Part shown: positions 57,363 to 64,000 of the stretch, in pieces | Layout of the letters: every line of letters starts with the position of its first letter | How positions within the stretch are numbered: the stretch's first letter is position 1 | Assembly: GCF_042665525.1 (NCBI RefSeq) | Contig: NZ_JBHTCQ010000001.1 | Coordinates: forward strand, 2,074,869 to 2,138,868 | Direction: 5' to 3' | Source: Allobogoriella alba | GTDB taxonomy: Bacteria; Actinomycetota; Actinomycetes; Actinomycetales; Actinomycetaceae | DNA: 64,000 nucleotides | The notes under the pieces: model-generated | Told to the model about the DNA's origin: nothing | What the model saw: the letters and a program-made list of their open reading frames with translations, nothing else | Database searches by the model: none | Translations under genes and position numbers: made by a program

Positions 57363-58393
57363 CCGGAGCGAGCACCGGACCGGCCTCGCTGTCCGGCCGG
57401 CACCTCCTCAAGGAGCTCGACCTGAGCCCCGAGGAGTGGATCGGCCTCGTCGACCTCGCCGCCCGGCTGAAGGCCGAGAAGAGGTCGGGGACCGAGGTCC
57501 GGCGGCTCGTGGGGAAGTCGATCGCCCTGATCTTCGAGAAGACCTCCACGCGCACCCGCGCCGCGTTCGAGGTCGCCGCCTACGACCAGGGCGCCCACGT
57601 GACCTATCTCGACCCGGGCGGCTCGCAGATCGGGCACAAGGAGTCGATCAAGGACACCGCGCGGGTCCTCGGCCGGTTCTACGACGCCATCGAGTACCGC
57701 GGCGCCCACCAGCGCCACATCGAGACCCTGGCGCAGCACGCGGGCGTCCCGGTGATCAACGGCCTGACGGACGAGTGGCACCCCACGCAGATGCTCGCCG
57801 ATGCCCTGACCATGCGGGAGCACGGGCCGCGCGCCGGCGGGGAGCCGAAGCCGTTCGGCCAGATGGTGCACGCCTACCTCGGTGACGCCCGGTTCAACAC
57901 GGCCAACTCGATCCTCGTCTCCGGCGCGCTGCTCGGCATGGACGTCCGGCTGGTCGCCCCCGTGGGCCTGCAGCCGGCCGCCGATGTCGTCGCCGCGGCG
58001 CAGCAGGTCGCGGCCCGTACGGGTGCGCGCCTGACCGTGACCGACGACGTGGACGCCGGTGTCGCGGGGGCGGACTTCGTCTCCACCGACGTCTGGGTCT
58101 CGATGGGGGAGAAGCAGGAGGCCTGGGACGAGCGCATCGCCCTGCTGCGGGACTACCAGGTCACCACCGACCTGCTGGCCGCCACCGGAAACCCGGATGT
58201 GAGGTTCCTGCACTGCCTGCCCGCGTTCCACGATCTCGGCACCGCCGTGGGCCGGGAGATCTACCAGCGCACCGGCATGGCGGCGCTCGAGGTGACCGAC
58301 GACGTCTTCGAGTCGGCGGCGTCGGTCGTCTTCGACCAGGCCGAGAACCGGCTGCACACCATCAAGGCCGTCCTCGTCGCCCTCCTCACCTGA
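57359..58393 (+). CDS. argF: Ornithine carbamoyltransferase, ArcB-like type
   Basis: OTCase makes citrulline from ornithine and carbamoyl phosphate. The 344-residue enzyme has carbamoyl-phosphate motif EKTSTRTRAAFEVAAYDQGA, then GSQIGHKESIKDTARVLGRF, YDAIEYRGAHQRHIETLA, VINGLTDEWHPTQMLADALT and the ornithine site FLHCLPAFHD. The KESIKDTARVLGRFYDAIEYRG pattern and length are those of the longer class that includes E. coli ArgF/ArgI and catabolic ArcB, not the short biosynthetic class (about 305 residues) usual for actinobacteria. The place after argG, next to arcA, is unusual. Role could be anabolic, catabolic or both. Confidence 0.92.
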   Translation: MTGASTGPASLSGRHLLKELDLSPEEWIGLVDLAARLKAEKRSGTEVRRLVGKSIALIFEKTSTRTRAAFEVAAYDQGAHVTYLDPGGSQIGHKESIKDTARVLGRFYDAIEYRGAHQRHIETLAQHAGVPVINGLTDEWHPTQMLADALTMREHGPRAGGEPKPFGQMVHAYLGDARFNTANSILVSGALLGMDVRLVAPVGLQPAADVVAAAQQVAARTGARLTVTDDVDAGVAGADFVSTDVWVSMGEKQEAWDERIALLRDYQVTTDLLAATGNPDVRFLHCLPAFHDLGTAVGREIYQRTGMAALEVTDDVFESAASVVFDQAENRLHTIKAVLVALLT

Positions 58394-58401
58394 CGTGGGC
58401 G

Positions 58402-58457
58402 CGACTCGTCACTCCTGTGTCGAGTCGTCGATGTTGTGTCGAGTCGTCGATGTTGTG
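58402..58457. repeat. 19-bp tandem repeat with terminator-like pairing between argF and arcA
   Basis: The 19-nt unit starting TGTGTCGAGTCGTCGATGT repeats from 58416 to 58457 (period 19, about 2.2 copies). CGACTCG at 58402-58408 is the reverse complement of CGAGTCG at 58421-58427 and again at 58440-58446, so the argF transcript can form a 7-bp hairpin with either copy. Confidence 0.75.
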
Positions 58458-58469
58458 CCATCCGGCGAC

Positions 58470-59717
58470 TCAGTGGTCGTCCCGCACGGTCGGGCAGCTC
58501 ATGCAGCGCGGACCGCCGCGGCCCCGGCCGAGCTCGGCCCCCGGCACCTCGAGCACCTCGAATCCTGAGTCCCGCAGGTAGGTGTTGGACGTCGTCGTGC
58601 GGTCGTAGGTGACGACCACGCCGGGCGCGACGGCGAGCGCGTTGCAGCCGTCGTCCCACTGCTCCCGCGCCGCGGAGTGCACGTCCTGCTCGGCGGTGAG
58701 GATCCTGAGCCCGTCCAGGCCAAGCGCGTCGGCGATCGTGGCGTGCATCCGCTCCGGCGGGTGGTCGGCGATGCTCAGCTCCACGTCACCCTCCGCCGCG
58801 GCCGGTCCGCCCGGGGTGATGGTGTACGACGGCAGCATCCCGAGCGCCCCGTACTTGATGAACGAGCGCTCGTCGACCATCGTCATCACGGTGTCCAGGT
58901 GCATGAACACTCGCGCCTTGGGCATGCCGAGGGCCACCACCCGGTCGGCGGCACCGGCGGCGAACAGCCGCTTGGCCAGCCGCTCGACACCCTGTGGCGT
59001 GGTCCGCTCGCTCATCCCGACCAGGACCGCGCCCCCGCCCAGGACGAACACGTCACCGCCTTCGACGGTCGCCTGGCCGTCCTCCAGGCCGTCCGACCAC
59101 CGCTGGAACGGCGCGCCGGCGAACCGCGGGTGCCAGCGGTAGATCGCCTCGTACGCCACGGACTCGCGGATCCGCGCCGGCATCCGCATCGAGTTCACCG
59201 CGACGCCGCCGTAGACCCAGCAGGACGCGTCCCGCGTGAAGAGATGGTTCGGGAGCGGGGCGACGACGAGATCGTCCGGGCCCAGCGCGTGGAGCACCAC
59301 GGAGCGCGGCTCGTCCGTCCGCTCCAGCAGCTCACGCTTGGTCATGCCGCCGATGAGCAGCTCGGTGAGGTCGGCATCGCCGAGCGCCTCCGCCGTGGCC
59401 CGCAGCACCGGCGTCGCGGCCGGGCCGTGGACCCGTTCGTCGAACGTGTGGTCCAGCACGAACGCCCGCGCCTGCGCGACGGCGAGGGTCTCGCGAAGGA
59501 GGTCCGCGAGCTGCAGGACCTCCGCCCCGGCGCCCACCAGAGCGGCGCAGAACTCGTCGTGCTCCTCCTGGGCGCGCCGGACCCAGATGAGGTCGTCGAA
59601 GAGCAGGTCGTCCATCGTCTGCGGCGTCAGCCGCAGCAGCTCCACGCCGGGTCGGTGGACGATGACCTGCCGGAGTCGTCCGACCTCCGACCCCACGTAG
59701 GGTGCCCCAGCCCGCAT
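58470..59717 (-). CDS. arcA: Arginine deiminase ArcA
   Basis: Arginine deiminase hydrolyses arginine to citrulline and ammonia in the cytoplasm. The 415-residue protein has VGSEVGRLRQVIVHRPGVEL at the N-terminus and LLFDDLIWVRRAQEEHDEF. LPNHLFTRDASCWVYGGVAV contains the substrate Asp. HLDTVMTMVDERSFIKYG holds the His-Asp pair, and the terminal RCMSCPTVRDD holds the nucleophile Cys405. ATG 59717 gives the family start. It is on the minus strand between argF and argH, convergent with argF and divergent from argH. No arcC (carbamate kinase) or arcD is in the window, so ATP-yielding use is not shown here. Confidence 0.95.
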   Translation of the reverse strand: MRAGAPYVGSEVGRLRQVIVHRPGVELLRLTPQTMDDLLFDDLIWVRRAQEEHDEFCAALVGAGAEVLQLADLLRETLAVAQARAFVLDHTFDERVHGPAATPVLRATAEALGDADLTELLIGGMTKRELLERTDEPRSVVLHALGPDDLVVAPLPNHLFTRDASCWVYGGVAVNSMRMPARIRESVAYEAIYRWHPRFAGAPFQRWSDGLEDGQATVEGGDVFVLGGGAVLVGMSERTTPQGVERLAKRLFAAGAADRVVALGMPKARVFMHLDTVMTMVDERSFIKYGALGMLPSYTITPGGPAAAEGDVELSIADHPPERMHATIADALGLDGLRILTAEQDVHSAAREQWDDGCNALAVAPGVVVTYDRTTTSNTYLRDSGFEVLEVPGAELGRGRGGPRCMSCPTVRDDH

Positions 59718-59794
59718 CGCCACAGGTTCCCACGGATCGCGGTCGCGGGGACGCCGCCGCACGGACGGGTGTGCGCGCCGCGCGCGCGGCACGG

Positions 59795-59800
59795 CAAGAT
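59795..59800 (+). promoter_or_regulatory. Probable -10 element for leaderless argH
   Basis: CAAGAT ends 7 nt before the argH ATG (59808), one mismatch from TANNNT. It gives argH its own promoter, needed because arcA on the other strand separates it from argF. I see no ARG box in this gap. Confidence 0.5.
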
Positions 59801-59807
59801 CGTCCCC

Positions 59808-61235
59808 ATGACTGCTCCCGACCCGTCCGGCGCGCGCGTCAGCCTGTGGGGTGGCCGTTTCGACGGCGGACCCGCCGACGCGCTCGCCGAGCTGAGCCGC
59901 TCGACCCACTTCGACTGGCGCCTCGCGGCGTACGACATCGCGGGCTCCCGGGCCCACAGCCGCGTGCTGCACGCCGCCGGCCTGCTCGACGAGACGGAGC
60001 TGGAGGGCATGCTCGCTGCCCTCGACCGGCTCGAGGCGGACGTGCGCTCCGGTGCGTTCGCGCCGCAGCCCGGCGACGAGGACGTCCACACCGCCCTGGA
60101 GCGCGGCCTCATCGAGCGGGCGGGGGACCGGCTCGGCGGCAAGCTTCGGGCGGGACGCTCCCGCAACGACCAGATCGCCACCCTGACGCGGATGTACCTG
60201 CGGGACGCGGCCCGGCACCTCACCGGCCGGGTGCTCGACGTCGTCGACGCGCTGCTCGAGCAGGCCGCCGCCCACCCCGGTGCGGTGATGCCCGGCCGCA
60301 CGCACCTGCAGCACGCTCAGCCCGTGCTGCTCGCCCACCACCTCATGGCGCACGCCTGGCCGCTGCTGCGCGACGTGCAGCGCTGGCGCGACTGGGACGC
60401 CCGGGCCGCGGTCTCGCCGTACGGGTCCGGCGCGCTGGCCGGCTCCTCGCTGGGGCTCGACCCGGACGCCGTCGCGGCCGACCTCGGGTTCGCCACCGCC
60501 GCGGAGAACTCCATCGACGGGACGGCGGCCCGCGACGTGGTCGCCGAGTTCGCGTTCGTGTGCGCCATGGCCGGTGTGGACCTGAGCCGGCTCAGCGAGG
60601 ACGTCATCCTCTGGGCCACCAAGGAGTTCGGCTTCGTCCGCCTCGACGACGCGTTCTCGACCGGCTCGAGCATCATGCCGCAGAAGAAGAACCCCGACGT
60701 CGCCGAGCTCGCGCGCGGCAAGGCCGGGCGGCTGGTGGGGGACCTGACCGGTCTCCTGGCCACCCTCAAGGGCCTGCCGCTCGCCTACAACCGCGATCTG
60801 CAGGAGGACAAGGAGCCGGTCTTCGACGCGGTCGACACGCTCGACGTGCTCCTCCCGGCCGTCTCCGGCATGGTCGCCACCCTCTCCTTCGACACCACCC
60901 GCATGGCGGAGCTCGCCCCGCAGGGGTTCTCGCTCGCGACCGACGTGGCCGAGTGGCTCGTCCGCCAGGGTGTGCCGTTCCGGGTCGCGCACGAGGTCGC
61001 CGGGGCGTGCGTGCGCCGCTGCGAGGAGCAGGGCAAGGAGCTGTGGGACCTCACGGACGGCGAGCTGGCCGAGATCAGCGAGCACCTGACTCCGGCCGTG
61101 CGGGAGGTGCTCACCGTGGAGGGCTCCGTCGCCTCCCGCGACGGCCGCGGGGGCACCGCCCCGGCCCGGGTGGCGGAGCAGCTCGAGCGGGCGCGGGCAC
61201 TCGCGCGTGACCTTCGGGCGTGGGCCGCGGCGTGA
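59808..61235 (+). CDS. argH: Argininosuccinate lyase ArgH
   Basis: ArgH splits argininosuccinate into arginine and fumarate. The 475-residue protein belongs to the fumarase/aspartase superfamily: VSLWGGRFDGGPADALAELS, AGRSRNDQIATLTRMYLRDA, MPGRTHLQHAQPVLLAHHLM and the flexible signature loop SSIMPQKKNPDVAELARGKA with the catalytic Ser. ATG 59808 fits the family N-terminus and the leaderless promoter. Its stop overlaps the glycosylase gene by GTGA. It completes the pathway, though split from argG/argF by arcA. Confidence 0.97.
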   Translation: MTAPDPSGARVSLWGGRFDGGPADALAELSRSTHFDWRLAAYDIAGSRAHSRVLHAAGLLDETELEGMLAALDRLEADVRSGAFAPQPGDEDVHTALERGLIERAGDRLGGKLRAGRSRNDQIATLTRMYLRDAARHLTGRVLDVVDALLEQAAAHPGAVMPGRTHLQHAQPVLLAHHLMAHAWPLLRDVQRWRDWDARAAVSPYGSGALAGSSLGLDPDAVAADLGFATAAENSIDGTAARDVVAEFAFVCAMAGVDLSRLSEDVILWATKEFGFVRLDDAFSTGSSIMPQKKNPDVAELARGKAGRLVGDLTGLLATLKGLPLAYNRDLQEDKEPVFDAVDTLDVLLPAVSGMVATLSFDTTRMAELAPQGFSLATDVAEWLVRQGVPFRVAHEVAGACVRRCEEQGKELWDLTDGELAEISEHLTPAVREVLTVEGSVASRDGRGGTAPARVAEQLERARALARDLRAWAAA

Positions 61236-61870
61236 GCGCCCCGCCGCCCTGGGCGCAGCTGCTGGCGCTGCCCGCCGAGGAGGCGGCACTCGGTCTGCTC
61301 GGGTCCACCCTCGTCGTCCGGGACGACGACGGAGCCGAGGTCGCCGTGCGCCTGACCGAGGTCGAGGCGTACAGCGGAGAGCTCGACCCCGGCTCGCACG
61401 CCTACCGCGGCCGGACGGAGCGGACAGCGCCGATGTTCCGGCCGGGGGGTCGGCTGTACGTGTACTTCACCTACGGCATGCACTGGTGCAGCAACATCGT
61501 GTGCGGCGAGGACGGGACCGCCTCCGCCCTGCTCCTGAGGGCCGGTCAGATCGTCCGCGGGCTCGACGTGGCACGCGCCCGCCGGCCCGCCGCGAAGAGC
61601 GACCGCGACCTCGCGCGCGGGCCCGCGCGCCTCGCCCAGGCACTGGGCCTCACGGGCGCGGACTCCGGCCTGGAGCTGACGGTCGGCGGCCGGGCGGAGC
61701 TCGAGGTCGCGGAGCCCGTTACGCCCGGTCAGGTCCGGACCGGCCCGCGCGTGGGCGTCACCGGGCCCGGCGGGGACGGCACGGTCTTTCCGTGGCGGTT
61801 CTGGCTCGACGGCGAGCCGACCGTGTCCGACTACCGCCCGGGCGTCCGCCGCACCCGGCGCGGACCGTGA
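61232..61870 (+). CDS. mpg: DNA-3-methyladenine glycosylase (MPG/AAG family)
   Basis: The 212-residue protein is of the mammalian-type alkyladenine glycosylase family, which removes alkylated purines in base-excision repair. Motifs are VRLTEVEAYSGELDPGSHAY (catalytic Glu region), RGRTERTAPMFRPGGRLYVY, FTYGMHWCSNIVCGEDGTAS and LLLRAGQIVRGLDVARARRP, with ARGPARLAQALGL later. GTG 61232 is chosen because it shares GTGA with argH; GTG 61220 is an alternative. Mpg between argH and tyrS is common in this group. It is read with argH. Confidence 0.92.
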   Translation: MSAPPPWAQLLALPAEEAALGLLGSTLVVRDDDGAEVAVRLTEVEAYSGELDPGSHAYRGRTERTAPMFRPGGRLYVYFTYGMHWCSNIVCGEDGTASALLLRAGQIVRGLDVARARRPAAKSDRDLARGPARLAQALGLTGADSGLELTVGGRAELEVAEPVTPGQVRTGPRVGVTGPGGDGTVFPWRFWLDGEPTVSDYRPGVRRTRRGP

Positions 61871-61956
61871 AAGCGTTCCTGCGCGAGGCGCCCGGCACGG
61901 CACACTGGTACCCGGCCCCGGCACGGTGCCGGGCCGCACGAGAAAGGGCAGGACGC

Positions 61957-63225
61957 GTGACCGACATCCTCGACGACCTTCGGTGGAGGGGCCTGATCGC
62001 CCAGTCCACCGACATCGACGCGCTGCGTGCGGCGCTGGCCGAGGGTCCGGTCACCTACTACTGCGGCTTCGACCCGACGGCGCCGAGTCTCCACCACGGC
62101 CACCTCGTCCAGCTCGTCCTCATGCGGCACCTGCAGCTGGCCGGGCACCGTCCCCTGGCCCTCGTCGGGGGCGCCACCGGCATGATCGGGGACCCCCGGA
62201 TGTCCGGCGAGCGCGTGCTGAACGACAAGGAGACCGTGGCCGGGTGGACGGAGCGGTTGCGCGGTCAGATCGAGCGGATCCTGGACTTCGCGGGCGAGAA
62301 CGCCGCACGGATGGTCAACAACCTCGACTGGACCGGTGACCTGACGGCGATCGACTTCCTGCGAGACATCGGCAAGCACTTCCGGCTCGGCACCATGCTG
62401 GCGAAGGACACGGTCGCCCGCCGCCTGCAGAGCGAGGAGGGCATCTCCTTCACGGAGTTCAGCTACCAGATCCTGCAGGGCATGGACTTCCTCGAGCTGC
62501 ACCGGCGGCACGGCTGCACCCTCCAGACCGGAGGGAACGACCAGTGGGGCAATCTCCTCTCGGGCGTCGACCTCATCCGCAAGGCGGAGGGCCGGGCGGT
62601 GCACGTCATGACCACGCCGCTCATCACCAAGGCGGACGGGACCAAGTTCGGCAAGTCCGAGGGCGGCGCGATCTGGCTCGCACCGGACATGCTGAGCCCG
62701 TACGCCTTCTACCAGTTCTGGCTCAACACGGACGATGCGGACGTGGTGCGGTTCCTGAAGATCTTCACCTTCCGCAGCCGGGAGCAGATCGAGGCACTGG
62801 GCCGCGCCGTCGACGAGGCGCCGCAGGCCCGGGAGGCGCAGCGCACGCTCGCCGAGGATGTCACCAGCCTGGTCCACGGCCCGGAGGCCACCGAGCGGGT
62901 ACGGCGGGCGTCGCAGGCCCTGTTCGGCCGGGACGACCTGCGCGAGCTCGACGGCGCGACGCTCCGCGACGCCGTCGCCGAGCTGCCGAGGGGAGAGGCG
63001 GAGGTGGGGCGGTCGACGACCGTCGACCTGCTGCTCGCCACCGGTCTGGAGCGGGGACGCAACGCCGCGCGGCGGACCATTGCGAGCGGCGGCGCCTACC
63101 TGAACAACGAGAAGGTCACCGACGAGGACCGGGTGCTCACCGAGGGTGATCTTCTGTCCGGCGGCTACGCCCTGCTGCGCAAGGGTCGTAAGACCCTCGC
63201 GGTCGTCGCGACCTCCTCCGGCTGA
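61957..63225 (+). CDS. tyrS: Tyrosine--tRNA ligase
   Basis: The 422-residue class I synthetase has YYCGFDPTAPSLHHGHLVQL (HIGH-type motif HHGHL), GGATGMIGDPRMSGERVLND, the tyrosine site YQILQGMDFLELHRRHGCTL and QTGGNDQWGNLLSGVDLIRK, and the KMSKS-type loop TKFGKSEGGAIWL. A C-terminal S4 domain (RNAARRTIASGGAYLNNEKV) binds tRNA. GTG 61957 is preceded by AGAAAGGGCAGG. A strong hairpin terminator follows at 63311. Identification is firm. Confidence 0.97.
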   Translation: MTDILDDLRWRGLIAQSTDIDALRAALAEGPVTYYCGFDPTAPSLHHGHLVQLVLMRHLQLAGHRPLALVGGATGMIGDPRMSGERVLNDKETVAGWTERLRGQIERILDFAGENAARMVNNLDWTGDLTAIDFLRDIGKHFRLGTMLAKDTVARRLQSEEGISFTEFSYQILQGMDFLELHRRHGCTLQTGGNDQWGNLLSGVDLIRKAEGRAVHVMTTPLITKADGTKFGKSEGGAIWLAPDMLSPYAFYQFWLNTDDADVVRFLKIFTFRSREQIEALGRAVDEAPQAREAQRTLAEDVTSLVHGPEATERVRRASQALFGRDDLRELDGATLRDAVAELPRGEAEVGRSTTVDLLLATGLERGRNAARRTIASGGAYLNNEKVTDEDRVLTEGDLLSGGYALLRKGRKTLAVVATSSG

Positions 63226-63310
63226 GTGGGACCGGCCGCCCCGGGCGCTGCCACGCGGTGGGTCCTGGTCGGCGCCGGACACGCCGGCGATCTGTGTGGG
63301 AGAGGTCTCA

Positions 63311-63339
63311 GGGCCCGTGCCCGTCCGAGACACGGGCCC
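63311..63339 (+). terminator. Terminator hairpin after tyrS
   Basis: GGGCCCGTG (63311-63319) pairs perfectly with CACGGGCCC (63331-63339) across an 11-nt loop, 85 nt after the tyrS stop and before the rRNA promoter. Confidence 0.75.
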
Positions 63340-63413
63340 GGGACCGCCCACCGTCGATAAACCCGCAGGTCACAGCGCTGGTGGCGGGCCTCCGAGGGCG
63401 GCAGCGGCTTCAG

Positions 63414-63442
63414 TTGACGCGGCCACGGGCGGCCCGTAATGT
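63414..63442 (+). promoter_or_regulatory. rRNA operon promoter
   Basis: TTGACG (63414-63419) and TAATGT (63437-63442) are separated by exactly 17 nt. This is the best vegetative promoter in the window. The start would be near 63449, about 445 nt upstream of the 16S gene. Other promoters may exist but none is as good. Confidence 0.85.
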
Positions 63443-63684
63443 ACTTCCTGCTGCACCGGACGGGAGCCACGGACGAGAGCCGCGCGAAGCGCTCGAGGAC
63501 GGTCCCACGGAGCAGAACCCCAAGGACATCGGACCGGCGATCTCGCCGGAGACCGAGCGTCCCGGGAGGCCGGCTCGGACGAGCGGTCCCGAACCCGTGA
63601 GCTACGGGTGAGGGAACGGGAGCGCGAGGCGGTGGACTTCCCCGACTGGACCGGGCGACCAGCCCGGATCCGTTCGGTGTGTGT

Positions 63685-63713
63685 CTGTTTTTTGAGAACT
63701 CAACAGTGTGCCA
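63685..63713 (+). promoter_or_regulatory. rRNA leader antitermination (boxA-like) element
   Basis: CTGTTTTTTGAGAACTCAAC followed by AGTGTGCC is the sequence commonly present in actinobacterial rRNA leaders, where the Nus factors assemble. TTGAG and CTCAA within it can form a small boxB-like hairpin (TTGAGAACTCAA). Confidence 0.7.
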
Positions 63714-63720
63714 AGTTTTT

Positions 63721-63893
63721 TGATGCCATGTTTTGGGATGCCTGTGCGGCCTGGTGGTTGTGTGGGTGTTCTGTATTTTTTGGTTTGATGCGCCTGGCTG
63801 GTGCCTTTGGGTGTTGGTTGGGTGTGTTGGGCTGGGGTTTTTTCGTATGGATTGTTTCCTGCTGGCCTTTTTGGGGTTGGTGGGGGATGGTTT
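63721..63893 (+). other. G/T-rich segment of the 16S leader
   Basis: In 63721-63900 there are 8 A and 22 C in 180 bases, so G+T is 150 of 180. G runs at 63809-63811, 63820-63822, 63829-63831 and 63834-63837 are close to a G-quadruplex pattern. It probably forms the 5' half of the long-range stem used in 16S processing; the matching 3' half is beyond the window. Confidence 0.7.
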
Positions 63894-64000
63894 TGTTCGG
63901 AGAGTTTGATCCTGGCTCAGGACGAACGCTGGCGGCGTGCTTAACACATGCAAGTCGAACGATGAAGCTTCCAGCTTGCTGGGGGTGGATTAGTGGCGAA
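63894..64000 (+). rRNA. rrs: 16S ribosomal RNA, 5' end (truncated by the window)
   Basis: The universal AGAGTTTGATCCTGGCTCAG lies at 63901-63920, corresponding to E. coli position 8 onward, so the mature 5' end is near 63894. GACGAACGCTGGCGGCGTGC and TTAACACATGCAAGTCGAAC follow, which is an actinobacterial pattern. The first variable region (GATGAAGCTTCCAGCTTGCT) is consistent with Micrococcales. Only about 107 nt are present. Confidence 0.97.

Larger units (their letters stand above)
63226..63893 (+). other. tyrS-rrs intergenic region with rRNA promoter and leader
   Basis: These 668 bp contain no supported gene. In order they hold the tyrS terminator hairpin, a near-consensus rRNA promoter, a GC-rich early leader, a boxA-like antitermination site and then a strongly G/T-rich stretch reaching the 16S gene. 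Confidence 0.8.

Noticed and set aside
63165..63953. Minus-strand frame of 262 codons over the rRNA leader and 16S start
   Set aside because: It crosses the rRNA promoter and the 16S gene and has a Thr/His/Pro low-complexity translation caused by the G/T bias.
1..64000. CRISPR arrays, prophage, insertion sequences or tRNA genes
   Set aside because: No regularly spaced repeats, transposase or integrase genes, or convincing tRNA sequences were found on reading; tandem repeats present have only two copies. A tRNA search program was not available.

Overview
The window is a high-GC chromosome segment from an actinomycete, most probably of the order Micrococcales (Georgenia/Cellulomonas-like). Evidence: a murC-ftsQ-ftsZ-pgeF-sepF-yggT-divIVA cluster without ftsA, the bifunctional PriA-type HisA, many GTG starts, ATGA/GTGA stop-start overlaps, many leaderless promoters, and a 16S rRNA 5' end of actinobacterial type at the right edge. 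The genus is inference.

Layout. 1-7.3 kb: cell-wall and division cluster (murC, ftsQ, ftsZ, pgeF, sepF, a YggT-family gene, divIVA), then lspA. 7.3-14.6 kb: rluD-type pseudouridine synthase, GNAT, dnaE, an S4 protein, DinB-like, hisD. 14.6-24 kb: an accessory block (F420-type reductase, VOC + HxlR regulator, GNAT, RecQ fused to a phosphoribosyltransferase-like domain, YccF, epoxide hydrolase facing a CGNR regulator, DUF222-HNH nuclease, methyltransferase) that separates hisD from hisC. 24-28.7 kb: hisC-hisB-unknown-hisH-priA-sseB. 28.7-33.3 kb: nadE, then infC-rpmI-rplT and a SpoU-type rRNA methyltransferase. 33.3-41 kb: a second accessory block with a kinase, an F420-type reductase and a complete ferri-siderophore import/reduction operon (SIP reductase, two FecCD permeases, ATPase, binding lipoprotein), then thpR and an SDR. 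41.3-45.8 kb: pheST and an SDR. 45.8-51 kb: a minus-strand envelope block (Tat-type M15 peptidase; beta-helix lipoprotein, small lipoprotein and Tat DyP peroxidase in a coupled operon; quinone oxidoreductase). 51-61.2 kb: arginine genes argC-J-B-D-R-G-F, a convergent arginine deiminase gene, and argH. 61.2-64 kb: a DNA-3-methyladenine glycosylase, tyrS, and the promoter, leader and first ~107 nt of a 16S rRNA gene.

Regulation can be read directly at many points. Several genes (dnaE, hisD, hisC, argC, argH, nadE, the DUF222-HNH gene, the CGNR gene) have a TANNNT-like -10 hexamer ending exactly 7 nt before the start codon, which indicates leaderless mRNAs. Onto these are laid an ARG box (argC), a LexA/SOS-type box (DUF222-HNH) and CGNR operators; the siderophore reductase has a DtxR/IdeR-like box across its start codon. 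infC appears to start at ATC behind a strong attenuator-like hairpin.

The most interesting candidates are the beta-helix lipoprotein / lipoprotein / DyP-peroxidase operon as a little-described extracytoplasmic redox module, the arginine cluster in which the OTCase looks like the ArcB type and sits next to arginine deiminase, and the structured infC-rpmI leaders. There is no CRISPR array, prophage, insertion sequence or tRNA gene that I can support.
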